Assembly: GCA_009702755.1 (NCBI GenBank)
Contig: WLHL01000001.1
Coordinates: 62,001-126,000 of the forward strand
Direction: 5' to 3'
Length of the DNA: 64,000 nucleotides
Source: Actinomycetota bacterium
Lineage (GTDB): Bacteria > Actinomycetota > Acidimicrobiia > Acidimicrobiales > Ilumatobacteraceae
Part shown: positions 32,048-39,907 of the stretch, piece by piece
How the letters are laid out: every line of letters starts with the position of its first letter
Numbering within the stretch: the first letter of the stretch is position 1
Notes under the pieces: model-generated
The model's input: the letters and a program-made list of their open reading frames with translations, nothing else
Databases searched by the model: none
Told to the model about the DNA's origin: nothing
Position numbers and translations under genes: made by a program

Positions 32048-34711
32048 TTACGAGAGAAGCGCGTTCACACGACGCAGTGCTTGATCACTGATTTTGCGAC
32101 CATGACGAGTCGATACTTCGAATCGATCAGCAACTTCGCCATTGCTTGTCGTGATCTTTGCGTGGTGCACGTTGATGTTTGCACGCGCGAATGCTGCTGC
32201 GACTGCCTGAATGAATCCGGGTTGGTCTGCTCCGCGTACAAGAACCACGCTGTGCCACGGGTGTGCTTCGTTGTCGAGAGTGAATTCAATTGCGTTCTTT
32301 GTTCCGCGTGCAAGACGGCGTGGATTCTCAATGCGCTTGCGGAGAAGCTGTTCAAGTTCAAAGGCAATTTGTGTGGCGCTGGGCTTTTGAAGCGAACGAA
32401 CCTTGAATGAGTCGAGCACTGCGCCGTCGGGCCAGGTTGCAAGGTCTGCATCGATGATTTCAAGGCCACGATTGGCAAGAGTTGCGCAAATGCGAGCAAG
32501 CAAACCTCTGGTGTCTTGGGTTGCGATATCAATTTCCCACTCGTCATCGACAGCGGTGGCGTGCACGTTCACGCGAACTGTGCGAGCACGCGGTGCGGGC
32601 TCGACAAGTGTCGCATGACGCACAATCGTTTCTGGTTCGTGTGCGAGGACATAGACGGCAGCTGCATGCTGAATGCGATCAATCACCATGGGGTCTTCTG
32701 TCAGTGCAATGGCATCACGACGTCGAACGGATTCAAGTGAGTTCTCGACTCCCTCGATCAATTCTGGATGTGCCAGCAAGGCCTGAACGCTTGTTGTGAC
32801 GTCAATGAGGATGGAGTATTCGAAGTCCTGCATTCCTCCGCGTGCCTCAGTGAGCATGCGGCACTTTTCGACCATCAGGGGAGAGCCAAGGAATGCAGCG
32901 AGTTGTGCGAGTACTCGTTGGTTCGGCTCGTAAGGGTCAGTTGTACAGGTCGACAACATGAGTGAGGATGCGAGAACGAGTGACTGCACCTCGTTCTTCA
33001 CTTCTTCGGGCAGCACGAGTCGCTGGATTGAAGCAGTGATATCTCCGTTATCAGAGAAGTCGGTGACAAGACTAGCGAGAAGCAGACTGCAATCATCAGG
33101 CGTTGCTCGCGTCACTTTTTTGCGGAGAGCTTCAACAATCGGCATCTGAACCATGTGAGTGGGGTCAAGTTCGGTTGTGTCACCGCGCCGTGATCGCAAT
33201 GCCGTCGCCATCTCAGGAAGTGCACGATCAATCACACTGGTGATCTCCAAGAATCTCCATGATCGAGAATTGCCTCGTACCAAAACATCAAGAAGCTGCT
33301 GCGTTGTTGCCGCATCCCATGTCACAGGCTCATTGCGGTTGGCGTGCGCCCAGTCAAGCAGTGTGTTGTTGGGTTGGGCATTCGCTGCATGAACTGCAGC
33401 TTCCAGCGCGAGAGAAAGTGTGAGCGAAGCAGGTGGTGTTCCGTGCAACTGCACTTCACCATCAATGAGACGAATCCATCCGCCCACGGGTTCGTCTGTG
33501 ACCTCTGTTGCCTCGGCATCTTCAAGTGCAGAGCCGCCAGATTCAATTCTCCAACGAAGTAGTGGTGGAGTGATGACGGTGGTGAGAAGAACCATGAGAA
33601 GCACGATGGCGTAGAGCTCATCATCAAACACGCCGATCGAAACACCGATGGTCGCAAAAATAAGGCCAACTTCACCACGCGGAATCATGCCGATACCGAT
33701 GAGCAATTTGTCCGTGTTGGTGCCTCGAGCCCCGACTGCAGCAAGAACCTTGCCAGTGATAGCGATGATGGTGAGCACACCAGCGACGATCAGAACATGT
33801 GCAGAGAAGAATTTTGTGACGTCTGTGTCAATTCCGATCTGCATGAAAAACACTGGAATGAAGATGCTGCCGAGAATTGAAAAATCACGCGCGATCCTGT
33901 CGTGATGACTTGTGCGTGCAAGGGCAGTACCCGCAACAAATGCGCCAATGATTGGAGCAAGTTGTGCGCCGCTTGCTGCAGCCGAGAAACCGAAGGTAAC
34001 GCCCGCAGCGAGAACGCCAATCGTTGCTGGTGATGCAGCTTTCGCACCCACCAGCGCAAAGAGGCGTGGTACAAGAAAAAGACCGATGGCACCGGCGATA
34101 ACAAGGAAGCCAACAGCAAGACCAATTGTGCTGATGAGTCCCATTGCATCGATCGATCCTTGCTTCACGATGCGAGTGACAACAGTGAGAATGATGAGTC
34201 CGAAGACATCGTCAGCGACAGCTGCACCGAGAACTATTCGTGCTTCGGTGGATGCCAATGCTTTGAGGTCGCCGAAGACTCGCGCTGTGATTCCCACGCT
34301 GGTCGCGGCAAGTGCTGCACCAAGGAAGAGCGACGCGTTGAGTGATTCGCCGAATGCTCGGCCTGCAGCGATGCCGGAGGACATGGGGAGAACAACGCCA
34401 AGAACGGCGACCGCCATCGATGCGCGACCAACGCGCCGCAACTCGTTGAGGTCCATTTCCAGTCCGACTTCAGCCAGCAAGATGATGACGCCTACCTCTG
34501 CGAGCACGCGGAGGGCATCGCTGGGTTCCACAATGCCCAACATGGATGGGCCAATGATGATGCCAGCGGTGATCTCGCCGAGAACGGCGGGAATGCGAAT
34601 GCGCTCGCACAGCTCTGCGGCAAGTTTCGCCAGGATCAGCACCAGCGCCAATGAAGTGAATATCTGACCGAAGTCGAGAGCCCCACCGGCGGCAAGCAGG
34701 GAAGAAATCAT
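32048..34711 (-). CDS. CPA2 cation/proton antiporter fused to a GlnD-like C-terminal half (degenerate HD plus two ACT domains)
   Basis: Residues 1-385 of this 887-residue protein are a CPA2 (Kef/NapA-like) antiporter: LLAEVGLEMDLNELRRVG, LGAAVADDVFGLIILTVV (ion-binding DD), APIIGAFVAGTALART and GMIPRGEVGLIFATIG. After a linker, residues 430-700 resemble the middle of GlnD: DPTHMVQMPIVEALR, CSLLLASLVTDFSDNGD in place of the HD motif (His to Thr), TEAR for the TEAD segment, and YVLAHEPETIVRHATLVEP before the ACT part. Two ACT domains follow (about 720-790 and 818-887). The GlnD nucleotidyltransferase domain is absent. The first four bases overlap the stop of the winged-helix gene (ATGA). A glutamine-sensing antiporter is inference. 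Confidence 0.85.
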   Translation of the reverse strand: MISSLLAAGGALDFGQIFTSLALVLILAKLAAELCERIRIPAVLGEITAGIIIGPSMLGIVEPSDALRVLAEVGVIILLAEVGLEMDLNELRRVGRASMAVAVLGVVLPMSSGIAAGRAFGESLNASLFLGAALAATSVGITARVFGDLKALASTEARIVLGAAVADDVFGLIILTVVTRIVKQGSIDAMGLISTIGLAVGFLVIAGAIGLFLVPRLFALVGAKAASPATIGVLAAGVTFGFSAAASGAQLAPIIGAFVAGTALARTSHHDRIARDFSILGSIFIPVFFMQIGIDTDVTKFFSAHVLIVAGVLTIIAITGKVLAAVGARGTNTDKLLIGIGMIPRGEVGLIFATIGVSIGVFDDELYAIVLLMVLLTTVITPPLLRWRIESGGSALEDAEATEVTDEPVGGWIRLIDGEVQLHGTPPASLTLSLALEAAVHAANAQPNNTLLDWAHANRNEPVTWDAATTQQLLDVLVRGNSRSWRFLEITSVIDRALPEMATALRSRRGDTTELDPTHMVQMPIVEALRKKVTRATPDDCSLLLASLVTDFSDNGDITASIQRLVLPEEVKNEVQSLVLASSLMLSTCTTDPYEPNQRVLAQLAAFLGSPLMVEKCRMLTEARGGMQDFEYSILIDVTTSVQALLAHPELIEGVENSLESVRRRDAIALTEDPMVIDRIQHAAAVYVLAHEPETIVRHATLVEPAPRARTVRVNVHATAVDDEWEIDIATQDTRGLLARICATLANRGLEIIDADLATWPDGAVLDSFKVRSLQKPSATQIAFELEQLLRKRIENPRRLARGTKNAIEFTLDNEAHPWHSVVLVRGADQPGFIQAVAAAFARANINVHHAKITTSNGEVADRFEVSTRHGRKISDQALRRVNALLS

Positions 34712-34998
34712 TGGGAAGTGTCTACCTGCTGGAGCATGAAAGTTTCGGCCGCTTTGTGGCCATTGTCTGTCAGCATCCAGCCCCGCCGTCGTACAGTCAC
34801 CAATGCGTCCGCCCCGAGCCAGCGTCGAATGGCAACGAGGGAGGCATCGATGCGTCGTGCTGATGCGCTTTCAAGTCCGGTCTGGCGTGCCAGGAAATCT
34901 CGGCCGATGATCTTTCCTTGGGACTCCACAAGAAGGCGAAGAACGTGGAGATCGAGAGCGGTAGGGGGCGAATGCGCCGAATCAGTTGTCTCCACCAT
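34708..34998 (-). CDS. orphan OmpR/PhoB-type winged-helix protein (96 aa)
   Basis: The 96-residue protein is a stand-alone Trans_reg_C-like winged helix: ALDLHVLRLLVESQGKIIGR, RQTGLESASARRIDASLVAIRRWLG and ALVTVRRRGWMLTDNG, which follow the OmpR/PhoB recognition-helix and wing pattern. No receiver domain is present. GlnR, the actinobacterial nitrogen regulator, is an OmpR-type protein, so a nitrogen role is plausible but unproven. TAAGGT (35006-35011, minus strand) is 7 nt before the ATG, implying a leaderless mRNA. Its stop overlaps the antiporter start (ATGA). Confidence 0.72.
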   Translation of the reverse strand: MVETTDSAHSPPTALDLHVLRLLVESQGKIIGRDFLARQTGLESASARRIDASLVAIRRWLGADALVTVRRRGWMLTDNGHKAAETFMLQQVDTSQ

Positions 34999-35005
34999 GA
35001 TCTTG

Positions 35006-35062
35006 ACCTTATGAAGGACAGTTTTCGGGGTTGTTCGCCCCCTGTGAACGGTGTGTGAACGG
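35006..35062 (-). promoter_or_regulatory. promoter and tandem-repeat operator of the winged-helix/antiporter operon
   Basis: TAAGGT at 35006-35011 (minus strand) serves as the -10. TGTGAACGGTGTGTGAACGG (35043-35062, plus strand) holds two TGTGAACGG copies 11 bp apart, centred near -54 from the likely transcription start. That is an activator-like position. The same motif recurs upstream of glnK2. Confidence 0.55.
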
Positions 35063-35115
35063 ACACAGCATCAGAATTCGTGGAATCGGAGAATTTTCCG
35101 ACAGAATCGGAACTC

Positions 35116-36351
35116 ATGGAACTCACCTATGCCCCCGAAGACGAACAGTTCCGCGCGGAGATCCGCGCCTGGCTGAAGGACAACCTGCCAAAGGGCTGGT
35201 TCGACAAAGACTTCGAAATGACCAACGAAGAACGCAAGAAGTTCAACGATGAATGGCCAAGCAAGTTGTTCTCTGGCGGTTGGATTTGTGCAACATGGCC
35301 AAAGGAATACGGCGGCAAGGGTCTCAGCACCATGCAAGGCGTTGTGTTGTCGGAAGAGTTCGCAAACGCGAAGGCTCCGATGCGCGCTGACTTCTTTGGT
35401 GACACGCTCGTGGGCCCAACACTTCTCCAGTGGGGTACCGAAGAGCAGAAGAAGGAATTCCTTCCACAGATTCTCAATGGCAGCATGCGCTGGTGCCAAG
35501 GTTTCTCTGAGCCAAACTCCGGTTCCGACCTTGCAAGCTTGAAGACAACTGCAGTTCTTGACGGTGACGAATGGGTCATCAATGGTCAGAAGGTGTGGAC
35601 CACACAAGGTCACCACGCTGACTACTGCTTCCTTCTCACACGTACCGATCCTGATGCGCCAAAGCACAAGGGCATCTCCTACTTGCTCGTTCCGATGAAG
35701 CAAAAGGGTGTTGAAGTGCGCGGCATTGTGCAGCCAGACGGCACCGCAGAGTTCTGTGAAGTGTTCTTCGACAACGCTCGTTGCCCGAAGGACAATGTTG
35801 TCGGTGGCGTGAACAACGGCTGGGTCGTTACAAACTCCACGCTTGCTTTCGAGCGCGGCATGAGTGCAACCACCGGTTACCGCCGATTCGAGTCCGAGTA
35901 CAAGGCAATGGTTCGTGGTGCAAAGGACAACGGCGCAATCAACGATCCAAAGATTCGTCAGCGCCTCATGAACTACTACACCAAGATTCAGATTCTCAAG
36001 ATCAACGGTCTTCGTTCTCTTTCCACCACTCTTATGGGCAAGAAGGACCCGAGCATGGCTGCACTTGGTGCAACCAACAAGATGTTCTGGACCGAAATGC
36101 ACAAGGAAGCAATGGAACTTGCTCTCGACATCAGCGGCGCAAACGCAATGCTTGTTGACTACGCAATGGGCGACGGCAACTGGCCAGGAACCGCACGCGA
36201 AAAGCGTCGTGACGGTTACCCCGTCAGCGGCATGATGTCAGCGTTCTTCTTCTCTCGTTCCGAAACCATTTGGGGTGGAACAAGCCAGATTCAGCGCAAC
36301 ATCGTTGGTGAGCGCGTTCTTGGTCTTCCAAAAGAACCACAGAACAAGTAA
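35116..36351 (+). CDS. acyl-CoA dehydrogenase
   Basis: The protein of about 411 residues is an acyl-CoA dehydrogenase: WPKEYGGKGLSTMQGVVLSEE, WCQGFSEPNSGSDLASLKTTA (flavin and substrate contacts), WVINGQKVWTTQGHHADYCFLLTR, and SETIWGGTSQIQRNIVGERVLGLP near the C-terminus. It oxidises an acyl-CoA to the enoyl-CoA with FAD; chain preference cannot be told. Electrons would pass to the EtfBA encoded elsewhere in the window. CAGAAT lies 8 nt before the ATG at 35116; a GTG at 35080 is possible. Confidence 0.93.
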   Translation: MELTYAPEDEQFRAEIRAWLKDNLPKGWFDKDFEMTNEERKKFNDEWPSKLFSGGWICATWPKEYGGKGLSTMQGVVLSEEFANAKAPMRADFFGDTLVGPTLLQWGTEEQKKEFLPQILNGSMRWCQGFSEPNSGSDLASLKTTAVLDGDEWVINGQKVWTTQGHHADYCFLLTRTDPDAPKHKGISYLLVPMKQKGVEVRGIVQPDGTAEFCEVFFDNARCPKDNVVGGVNNGWVVTNSTLAFERGMSATTGYRRFESEYKAMVRGAKDNGAINDPKIRQRLMNYYTKIQILKINGLRSLSTTLMGKKDPSMAALGATNKMFWTEMHKEAMELALDISGANAMLVDYAMGDGNWPGTAREKRRDGYPVSGMMSAFFFSRSETIWGGTSQIQRNIVGERVLGLPKEPQNK

Positions 36352-36357
36352 TTGTTG

Positions 36358-36870
36358 ATGACAGCCGAAACCGTCACCTTCTCGCGCGGCACGCTTCAAG
36401 CGCCGTTCGGGTTGCTGACGGTGGTGGCGTCACATCGTGGTGTTCGATACATCACGTTTGAAGAAGATGCTCATCCGAAGCCGTATGTCGACATGGATGT
36501 GCGTGATGATTCTGAACATCCTGTTGTTGCTTCTGCACTGATGCAGTTACGCGAATACCTCGCTGGTGATCGCACATCATTTGATTTGCCACTCGACTTA
36601 CAGGGCACTGAGTTCCAGGTTGATGCGTGGAATGCGTTGGCCAAGATTCCATTTGGTTCAACAGTGTCGTACGCACAACAGGCCGCATCGATTGGTCGAC
36701 CAAAGGCAACACGCGCAATTGGCTCCGCGAATGGCCGTAATCCCGTAGTCATTGTTTTGCCATGTCATCGTGTGGTGGGGGCGGACGGTTCGCTCACCGG
36801 TTTTGGTGGTGGATTACACGTCAAGTCGTGGCTTCTTGACTTAGAGAAGCAAAAGTCAGCACAGGCATAA
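36358..36870 (+). CDS. ogt: methylated-DNA--[protein]-cysteine S-methyltransferase
   Basis: The 170-residue protein repairs O6-alkylguanine by irreversible transfer to Cys. Motifs are GTEFQVDAWNALAKIPFGST (DNA-binding helix), RAIGSANGRNPVVIVLPCHRVVG with the acceptor Cys in PCHR, and GFGGGLHVKSWLLDLEKQ at the C-terminus. The ATG at 36358 lies 7 nt after the acyl-CoA dehydrogenase stop, so the two are probably cotranscribed. Size and motifs match the Ogt/MGMT single-domain form without an Ada domain. Confidence 0.94.
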   Translation: MTAETVTFSRGTLQAPFGLLTVVASHRGVRYITFEEDAHPKPYVDMDVRDDSEHPVVASALMQLREYLAGDRTSFDLPLDLQGTEFQVDAWNALAKIPFGSTVSYAQQAASIGRPKATRAIGSANGRNPVVIVLPCHRVVGADGSLTGFGGGLHVKSWLLDLEKQKSAQA

Positions 36871-36917
36871 CGCATGACGTGCCACAGGCACCACACGTTG
36901 TTGCCTAAGGTTGCACC

Positions 36918-37268
36918 ATGACTTTTGTTTCTCGCGTCCTTGCTGTTCTGCTGATCGTTGTTTGTGTTGGCACTGGAGTTTTGGATTTCATGAAGCCCGC
37001 TCAGATTGTGCAAACAATGAATCGCTTGCGTGTGCCCTTGAATGCGGTTCCGGTGTTAGGTGCGATCAAAATTGCAGCCGCGATTGGTTTGATTATTGGG
37101 TTCGGCAACATTCGCTTAGCGCAAGTGACAGGTGCGTGCTTGTGTGCGTACTTCGCAATTGCAACAACAACTCACACGCGTGTCAAAGACAGCATTCGAG
37201 ACACTGCTCCAGCATTTGTGTTGCTCGTGGTGTCGATGTTGTTCGTTCTCACCACGCTGGCGAGCTAA
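36918..37268 (+). CDS. DoxX-like small membrane protein
   Basis: The 116-residue protein has four predicted membrane helices: VSRVLAVLLIVVCVGTGVLDF, LGAIKIAAAIGLIIGFG, LAQVTGACLCAYFAIATTT and FVLLVVSMLFVLTTL. The GVLDFMKPAQ and LGAIKIAAAIGLIIG segments are typical of the DoxX-like family. The start is an ATG exactly 6 nt after TAAGGT, so it is probably leaderless. The role is unclear (redox or quinone-linked functions are suggested for relatives). Confidence 0.8.
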   Translation: MTFVSRVLAVLLIVVCVGTGVLDFMKPAQIVQTMNRLRVPLNAVPVLGAIKIAAAIGLIIGFGNIRLAQVTGACLCAYFAIATTTHTRVKDSIRDTAPAFVLLVVSMLFVLTTLAS

Positions 37269-37292
37269 ATCGCCAAGAACTGAAGTGCGCGT

Positions 37293-37952
37293 TCAGCCGC
37301 GCATCTTCTCCCACTCTTCGTCGCCCAAGCCCAGCTTCTTGAATCGTTTGGAGATCCAGAGGGGAACTTCGATCGGAAGGCCTTGTTCGATCTCGGACAC
37401 CATTTGTCCGTTTTCGTCCCACATGTGGCAGGTGTTGAGGTTCATGGCGTATCCGCGACGACGGTCTTCTTTGGTCATGGCAGCGCGTTGTTCTGACGAG
37501 ACATTGGGGGAACCCATGCGCATCGACCAGATGCTCTGAATTGCAACCGGAGCCATCGCAGTCAACATCGCCCCGATGTGTGTGCATCCACGCGGCCCAC
37601 CAAAGAGCTCCTTCACCTTTGCATTGAAGCCACGAGCGATGGAAAGTCCGACCAGCTTGTCGTAGGCAGGAACAATGTCGGTGCAGTGGGTGTGAGGGCG
37701 TTCGTGGAATTCAACATGTGCGCCGACAATCTCCAACGAGGGGAATGCCACTTCGAGATCAACGATCATGTGGTGCACCCAGAGGGTCTCTGGGTCTTCC
37801 TTGACATAGAGGCCCGCGGGCTTCTCATCGAAGATGACGCCGCGCATGAGGAACATGTCTTCGTTCATTTTGTACGTCCGGATTTCATACCGACGGGTGT
37901 GAATCAACTTTCCGCCTTCTGGCGGTGCGGGGAAATAATCGTTCGTAGACAC
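37293..37952 (-). CDS. DUF2889 family protein
   Basis: The 219-residue protein matches DUF2889: HTRRYEIRTYKMNEDMFLMRGVIFDEK, the central VHHMIVDLEVAFPSLEIVGAH, and a C-terminal LFGGPRGCTHIGAMLTAMAPVAIQS segment containing the conserved C-T-H. The N-terminal HTRR and the CTH suggest a metal or cofactor site, but the function is unknown. The start is a GTG. It is convergent with the DoxX-like gene. Confidence 0.85.
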   Translation of the reverse strand: MSTNDYFPAPPEGGKLIHTRRYEIRTYKMNEDMFLMRGVIFDEKPAGLYVKEDPETLWVHHMIVDLEVAFPSLEIVGAHVEFHERPHTHCTDIVPAYDKLVGLSIARGFNAKVKELFGGPRGCTHIGAMLTAMAPVAIQSIWSMRMGSPNVSSEQRAAMTKEDRRRGYAMNLNTCHMWDENGQMVSEIEQGLPIEVPLWISKRFKKLGLGDEEWEKMRG

Positions 37953-38018
37953 GTAAACACTGTGTCAGAGATACGTCTCATCAGGCGAACTGTGAGCTAC
38001 CCATGGCAGAATTGACCC

Positions 38019-38480
38019 GTGACTTCCCTTAAAGAGACCCTCAAGAACGACATGACTGCTGCAATGAAAGCTCGCGAGGAATTGAAGAAGTCGACTTTGC
38101 GAATGGCGTTGTCTGCCATCACAAACGCAGAAGTTGCGGGCACAGAGGCAGTCGAACTCAATGATGAGCAGGTCATCAAAGTGCTGCAGGCCGAAGCAAA
38201 GAAGCGGATGGAATCTGCCGAGGTGTACGAACAGAATGGCCGAGCAGATGCGGCGGCACAAGAAAGAGCTGAAGCAGAAGTGCTGATGGCTTATTTGCCT
38301 GCAGCGATGTCTGATGATGAACTCGGTGCCATCGTGGCCGAAGAAGTTGCTACTGCTGCTGCGAATGGCAACACCGGAATGAAAGCAATGGGTGCCGTCG
38401 TCAAAGCAGTGCGCGAACGTGCGGGCTCATCTGCTGACGGATCAAAGATTGCAGATCTCGTGAAGGCTGCGCTTGCCTGA
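38019..38480 (+). CDS. GatB/YqeY domain protein
   Basis: The 153-residue protein is a YqeY homologue: TSLKETLKNDMTAAMKAREELKKSTLRMALSAITNAEV, VIKVLQAEAKKRMESAEVYE, AEAEVLMAYLPAAMSDDELGAIV and KAMGAVVKAVRERAGSSADGSKI. The fold resembles the GatB tail that binds tRNA in amidotransferases; its cellular role is not established. The GTG start has CAGAAT exactly 6 nt upstream. Its stop codon overlaps the thioesterase start by one base (TGATG). Confidence 0.92.
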   Translation: MTSLKETLKNDMTAAMKAREELKKSTLRMALSAITNAEVAGTEAVELNDEQVIKVLQAEAKKRMESAEVYEQNGRADAAAQERAEAEVLMAYLPAAMSDDELGAIVAEEVATAAANGNTGMKAMGAVVKAVRERAGSSADGSKIADLVKAALA

Positions 38481-39103
38481 TGTCTGATCCGGCACCACAA
38501 CTTGTTGGGCTCTCGCCAACGATGAAGCGCGTAGCTGCGTCGCTGCGTCGTTCACTCAAAGCGATTTATCACGTGCATCCAGCACATGACGATGAAGAGA
38601 TGGCTGCGACGGCAGAAAAGTTGAGTGAGTTGATGTCTGCTGCGGGAACGATGGGTCTAGGTCAGTCGTCTGATGTTCGCTACACACGCAGCCCGTTGTC
38701 CGGTCCGTTCAATCCGATTGCTCCACCAGTGACGTATGAGTACGGAGAGAACTCCATCTCGGCACAAGTCCTTTTCAATGAGAGTTACCAAGGCCCACCC
38801 GCTTGTGTGCACGGTGGAATGGTGGCTGCGTTGTTAGACGATGCTCTGGGTCGTACCCGTCACCTCACAGGGCGAAACTGCGTCACGGGTGGGCTGAACA
38901 TCACCTACAAACGCCCGACACCAATCAACGCAGACCTCACTGTGGAAGCCCGTATTGAGTCGGTACACGAGCGCAAGTTCATCGTGACAGGCGAGATTTA
39001 CCACGACGGCAAGGTCACGGCGTCGGCTGAAGCCGTCTTTGTGTTCTTGGCTGACGAAAAATTCAATGCACTCGTTTCCGATGCACGCAACGCGTCACGG
39101 TAG
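38480..39103 (+). CDS. PaaI-type thioesterase (hotdog fold)
   Basis: The 207-residue protein has a C-terminal 4HBT/PaaI hotdog domain: GPPACVHGGMVAALLDDALGRT (the HGG.....D active-site helix), GGLNITYKRPTPINADL, and ERKFIVTGEIYHDGKVTASAEAVFV. It probably hydrolyses an acyl-CoA thioester. The N-terminal 60 residues are helical and not part of the core. It overlaps the YqeY gene by one base, indicating coupling. Confidence 0.88.
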   Translation: MSDPAPQLVGLSPTMKRVAASLRRSLKAIYHVHPAHDDEEMAATAEKLSELMSAAGTMGLGQSSDVRYTRSPLSGPFNPIAPPVTYEYGENSISAQVLFNESYQGPPACVHGGMVAALLDDALGRTRHLTGRNCVTGGLNITYKRPTPINADLTVEARIESVHERKFIVTGEIYHDGKVTASAEAVFVFLADEKFNALVSDARNASR

Positions 39104-39147
39104 TAGAACACTAGGAAATAGCCCAGTGTGGGCGAAAGGGGACCATC

Positions 39148-39717
39148 ATGTCGGATGAACTAATTCTTGATTCACTACGTCGTCGCTTCCGCGCATTGTT
39201 TTCGTTGTATGAAGATGCAACGGCAACGATGACTCTCGAGCAGGTCAATCACCGCGAGAAAGATCTTGTGATGCCGATTGCTTTCTCTCTGTTCCACTGG
39301 GTGAACATGATTGACGCATCGATGATGATCCTGACGGGTGAGCCGTACATCTGTAACGACGAAATTCTTGCTGCAATCAATCTTGAAATTCCTGATCATG
39401 GCAAGCACCGCACAGTCGAAGAGATGCATGTGCAACAAATTGGCAACTACGAAGCATTCATTGATTACATGAACAAGGTCTTCGCTCGTATCGAGAAGTA
39501 TCTCGCAGAACTGCAGCCAGAAGAGTTGACTCGTTTGGTGATTCCGCGACCCTTTGGTCCGCAGGTGGCAAATACCTTCTCCGCTCGCGTGGCTGGTCCT
39601 GAGGGCATCACGGTGTTAGATGGAATTGAGTGCTGGCTGTATCAGCACGGCATGCGCCACATGGGTGAGATCGAATTGGCACGGTCATTCGTGGGACTGC
39701 AAGGCATGACCAGCTAG
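39148..39717 (+). CDS. DinB-like four-helix protein
   Basis: The 189-residue protein has a DinB/YfiT-like pattern of metal-binding His on a helical bundle: FSLFHWVNMIDASMMILTGEP near residue 50 and GMRHMGEIELARSF near 170, with the intervening helix NYEAFIDYMNKVFARIEKYL. DinB relatives in actinobacteria often use mycothiol or similar thiols, but no substrate is evident. The ATG follows GAAAGGGGACCATC. Confidence 0.7.
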   Translation: MSDELILDSLRRRFRALFSLYEDATATMTLEQVNHREKDLVMPIAFSLFHWVNMIDASMMILTGEPYICNDEILAAINLEIPDHGKHRTVEEMHVQQIGNYEAFIDYMNKVFARIEKYLAELQPEELTRLVIPRPFGPQVANTFSARVAGPEGITVLDGIECWLYQHGMRHMGEIELARSFVGLQGMTS

Positions 39718-39741
39718 AACGCTGGCGCTGCCGGGAGATAG

Positions 39742-39817
39742 TGGCGCCCACGGCAGGAATTGAACCTGCGACCCCTTGCTCCGGAGGCAAGTGCTCTATC
39801 CGCTGAGCTACGTGAGC
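39742..39817 (-). tRNA. tRNA-Arg (anticodon CCG)
   Basis: On the minus strand the acceptor stem GCTCACG pairs with CGTGGGC (one G-T pair), followed by discriminator G and an encoded CCA (39742-39744). The D-arm GTAGCTCAGCGGATAGAGC, anticodon stem CTTGC/GCAAG with loop CTCCGGA (anticodon CCG), and T-arm GCAGGTTCAATTCCTGC are all intact. It reads CGG arginine codons. It is divergent from argS, with 90 bp between the tRNA 5' end and the argS start codon. Confidence 0.96.
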
Positions 39818-39907
39818 GTGACGTGATGGACACGCGCTGACCTCAGTCTATGGCACATGAAATTGGAACCTGTTCAGCGCCACGAAACGGGGCAGAATAG
39901 AGAACCC

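Noticed and set aside
33912..34667. 251-codon plus-strand frame over the antiporter
   Set aside because: Low-complexity Ala/Arg/Pro composition typical of an antisense shadow of a membrane protein.
35071..36102. 343-codon minus-strand frame over the acyl-CoA dehydrogenase
   Set aside because: Antisense shadow; the plus strand has all family motifs.
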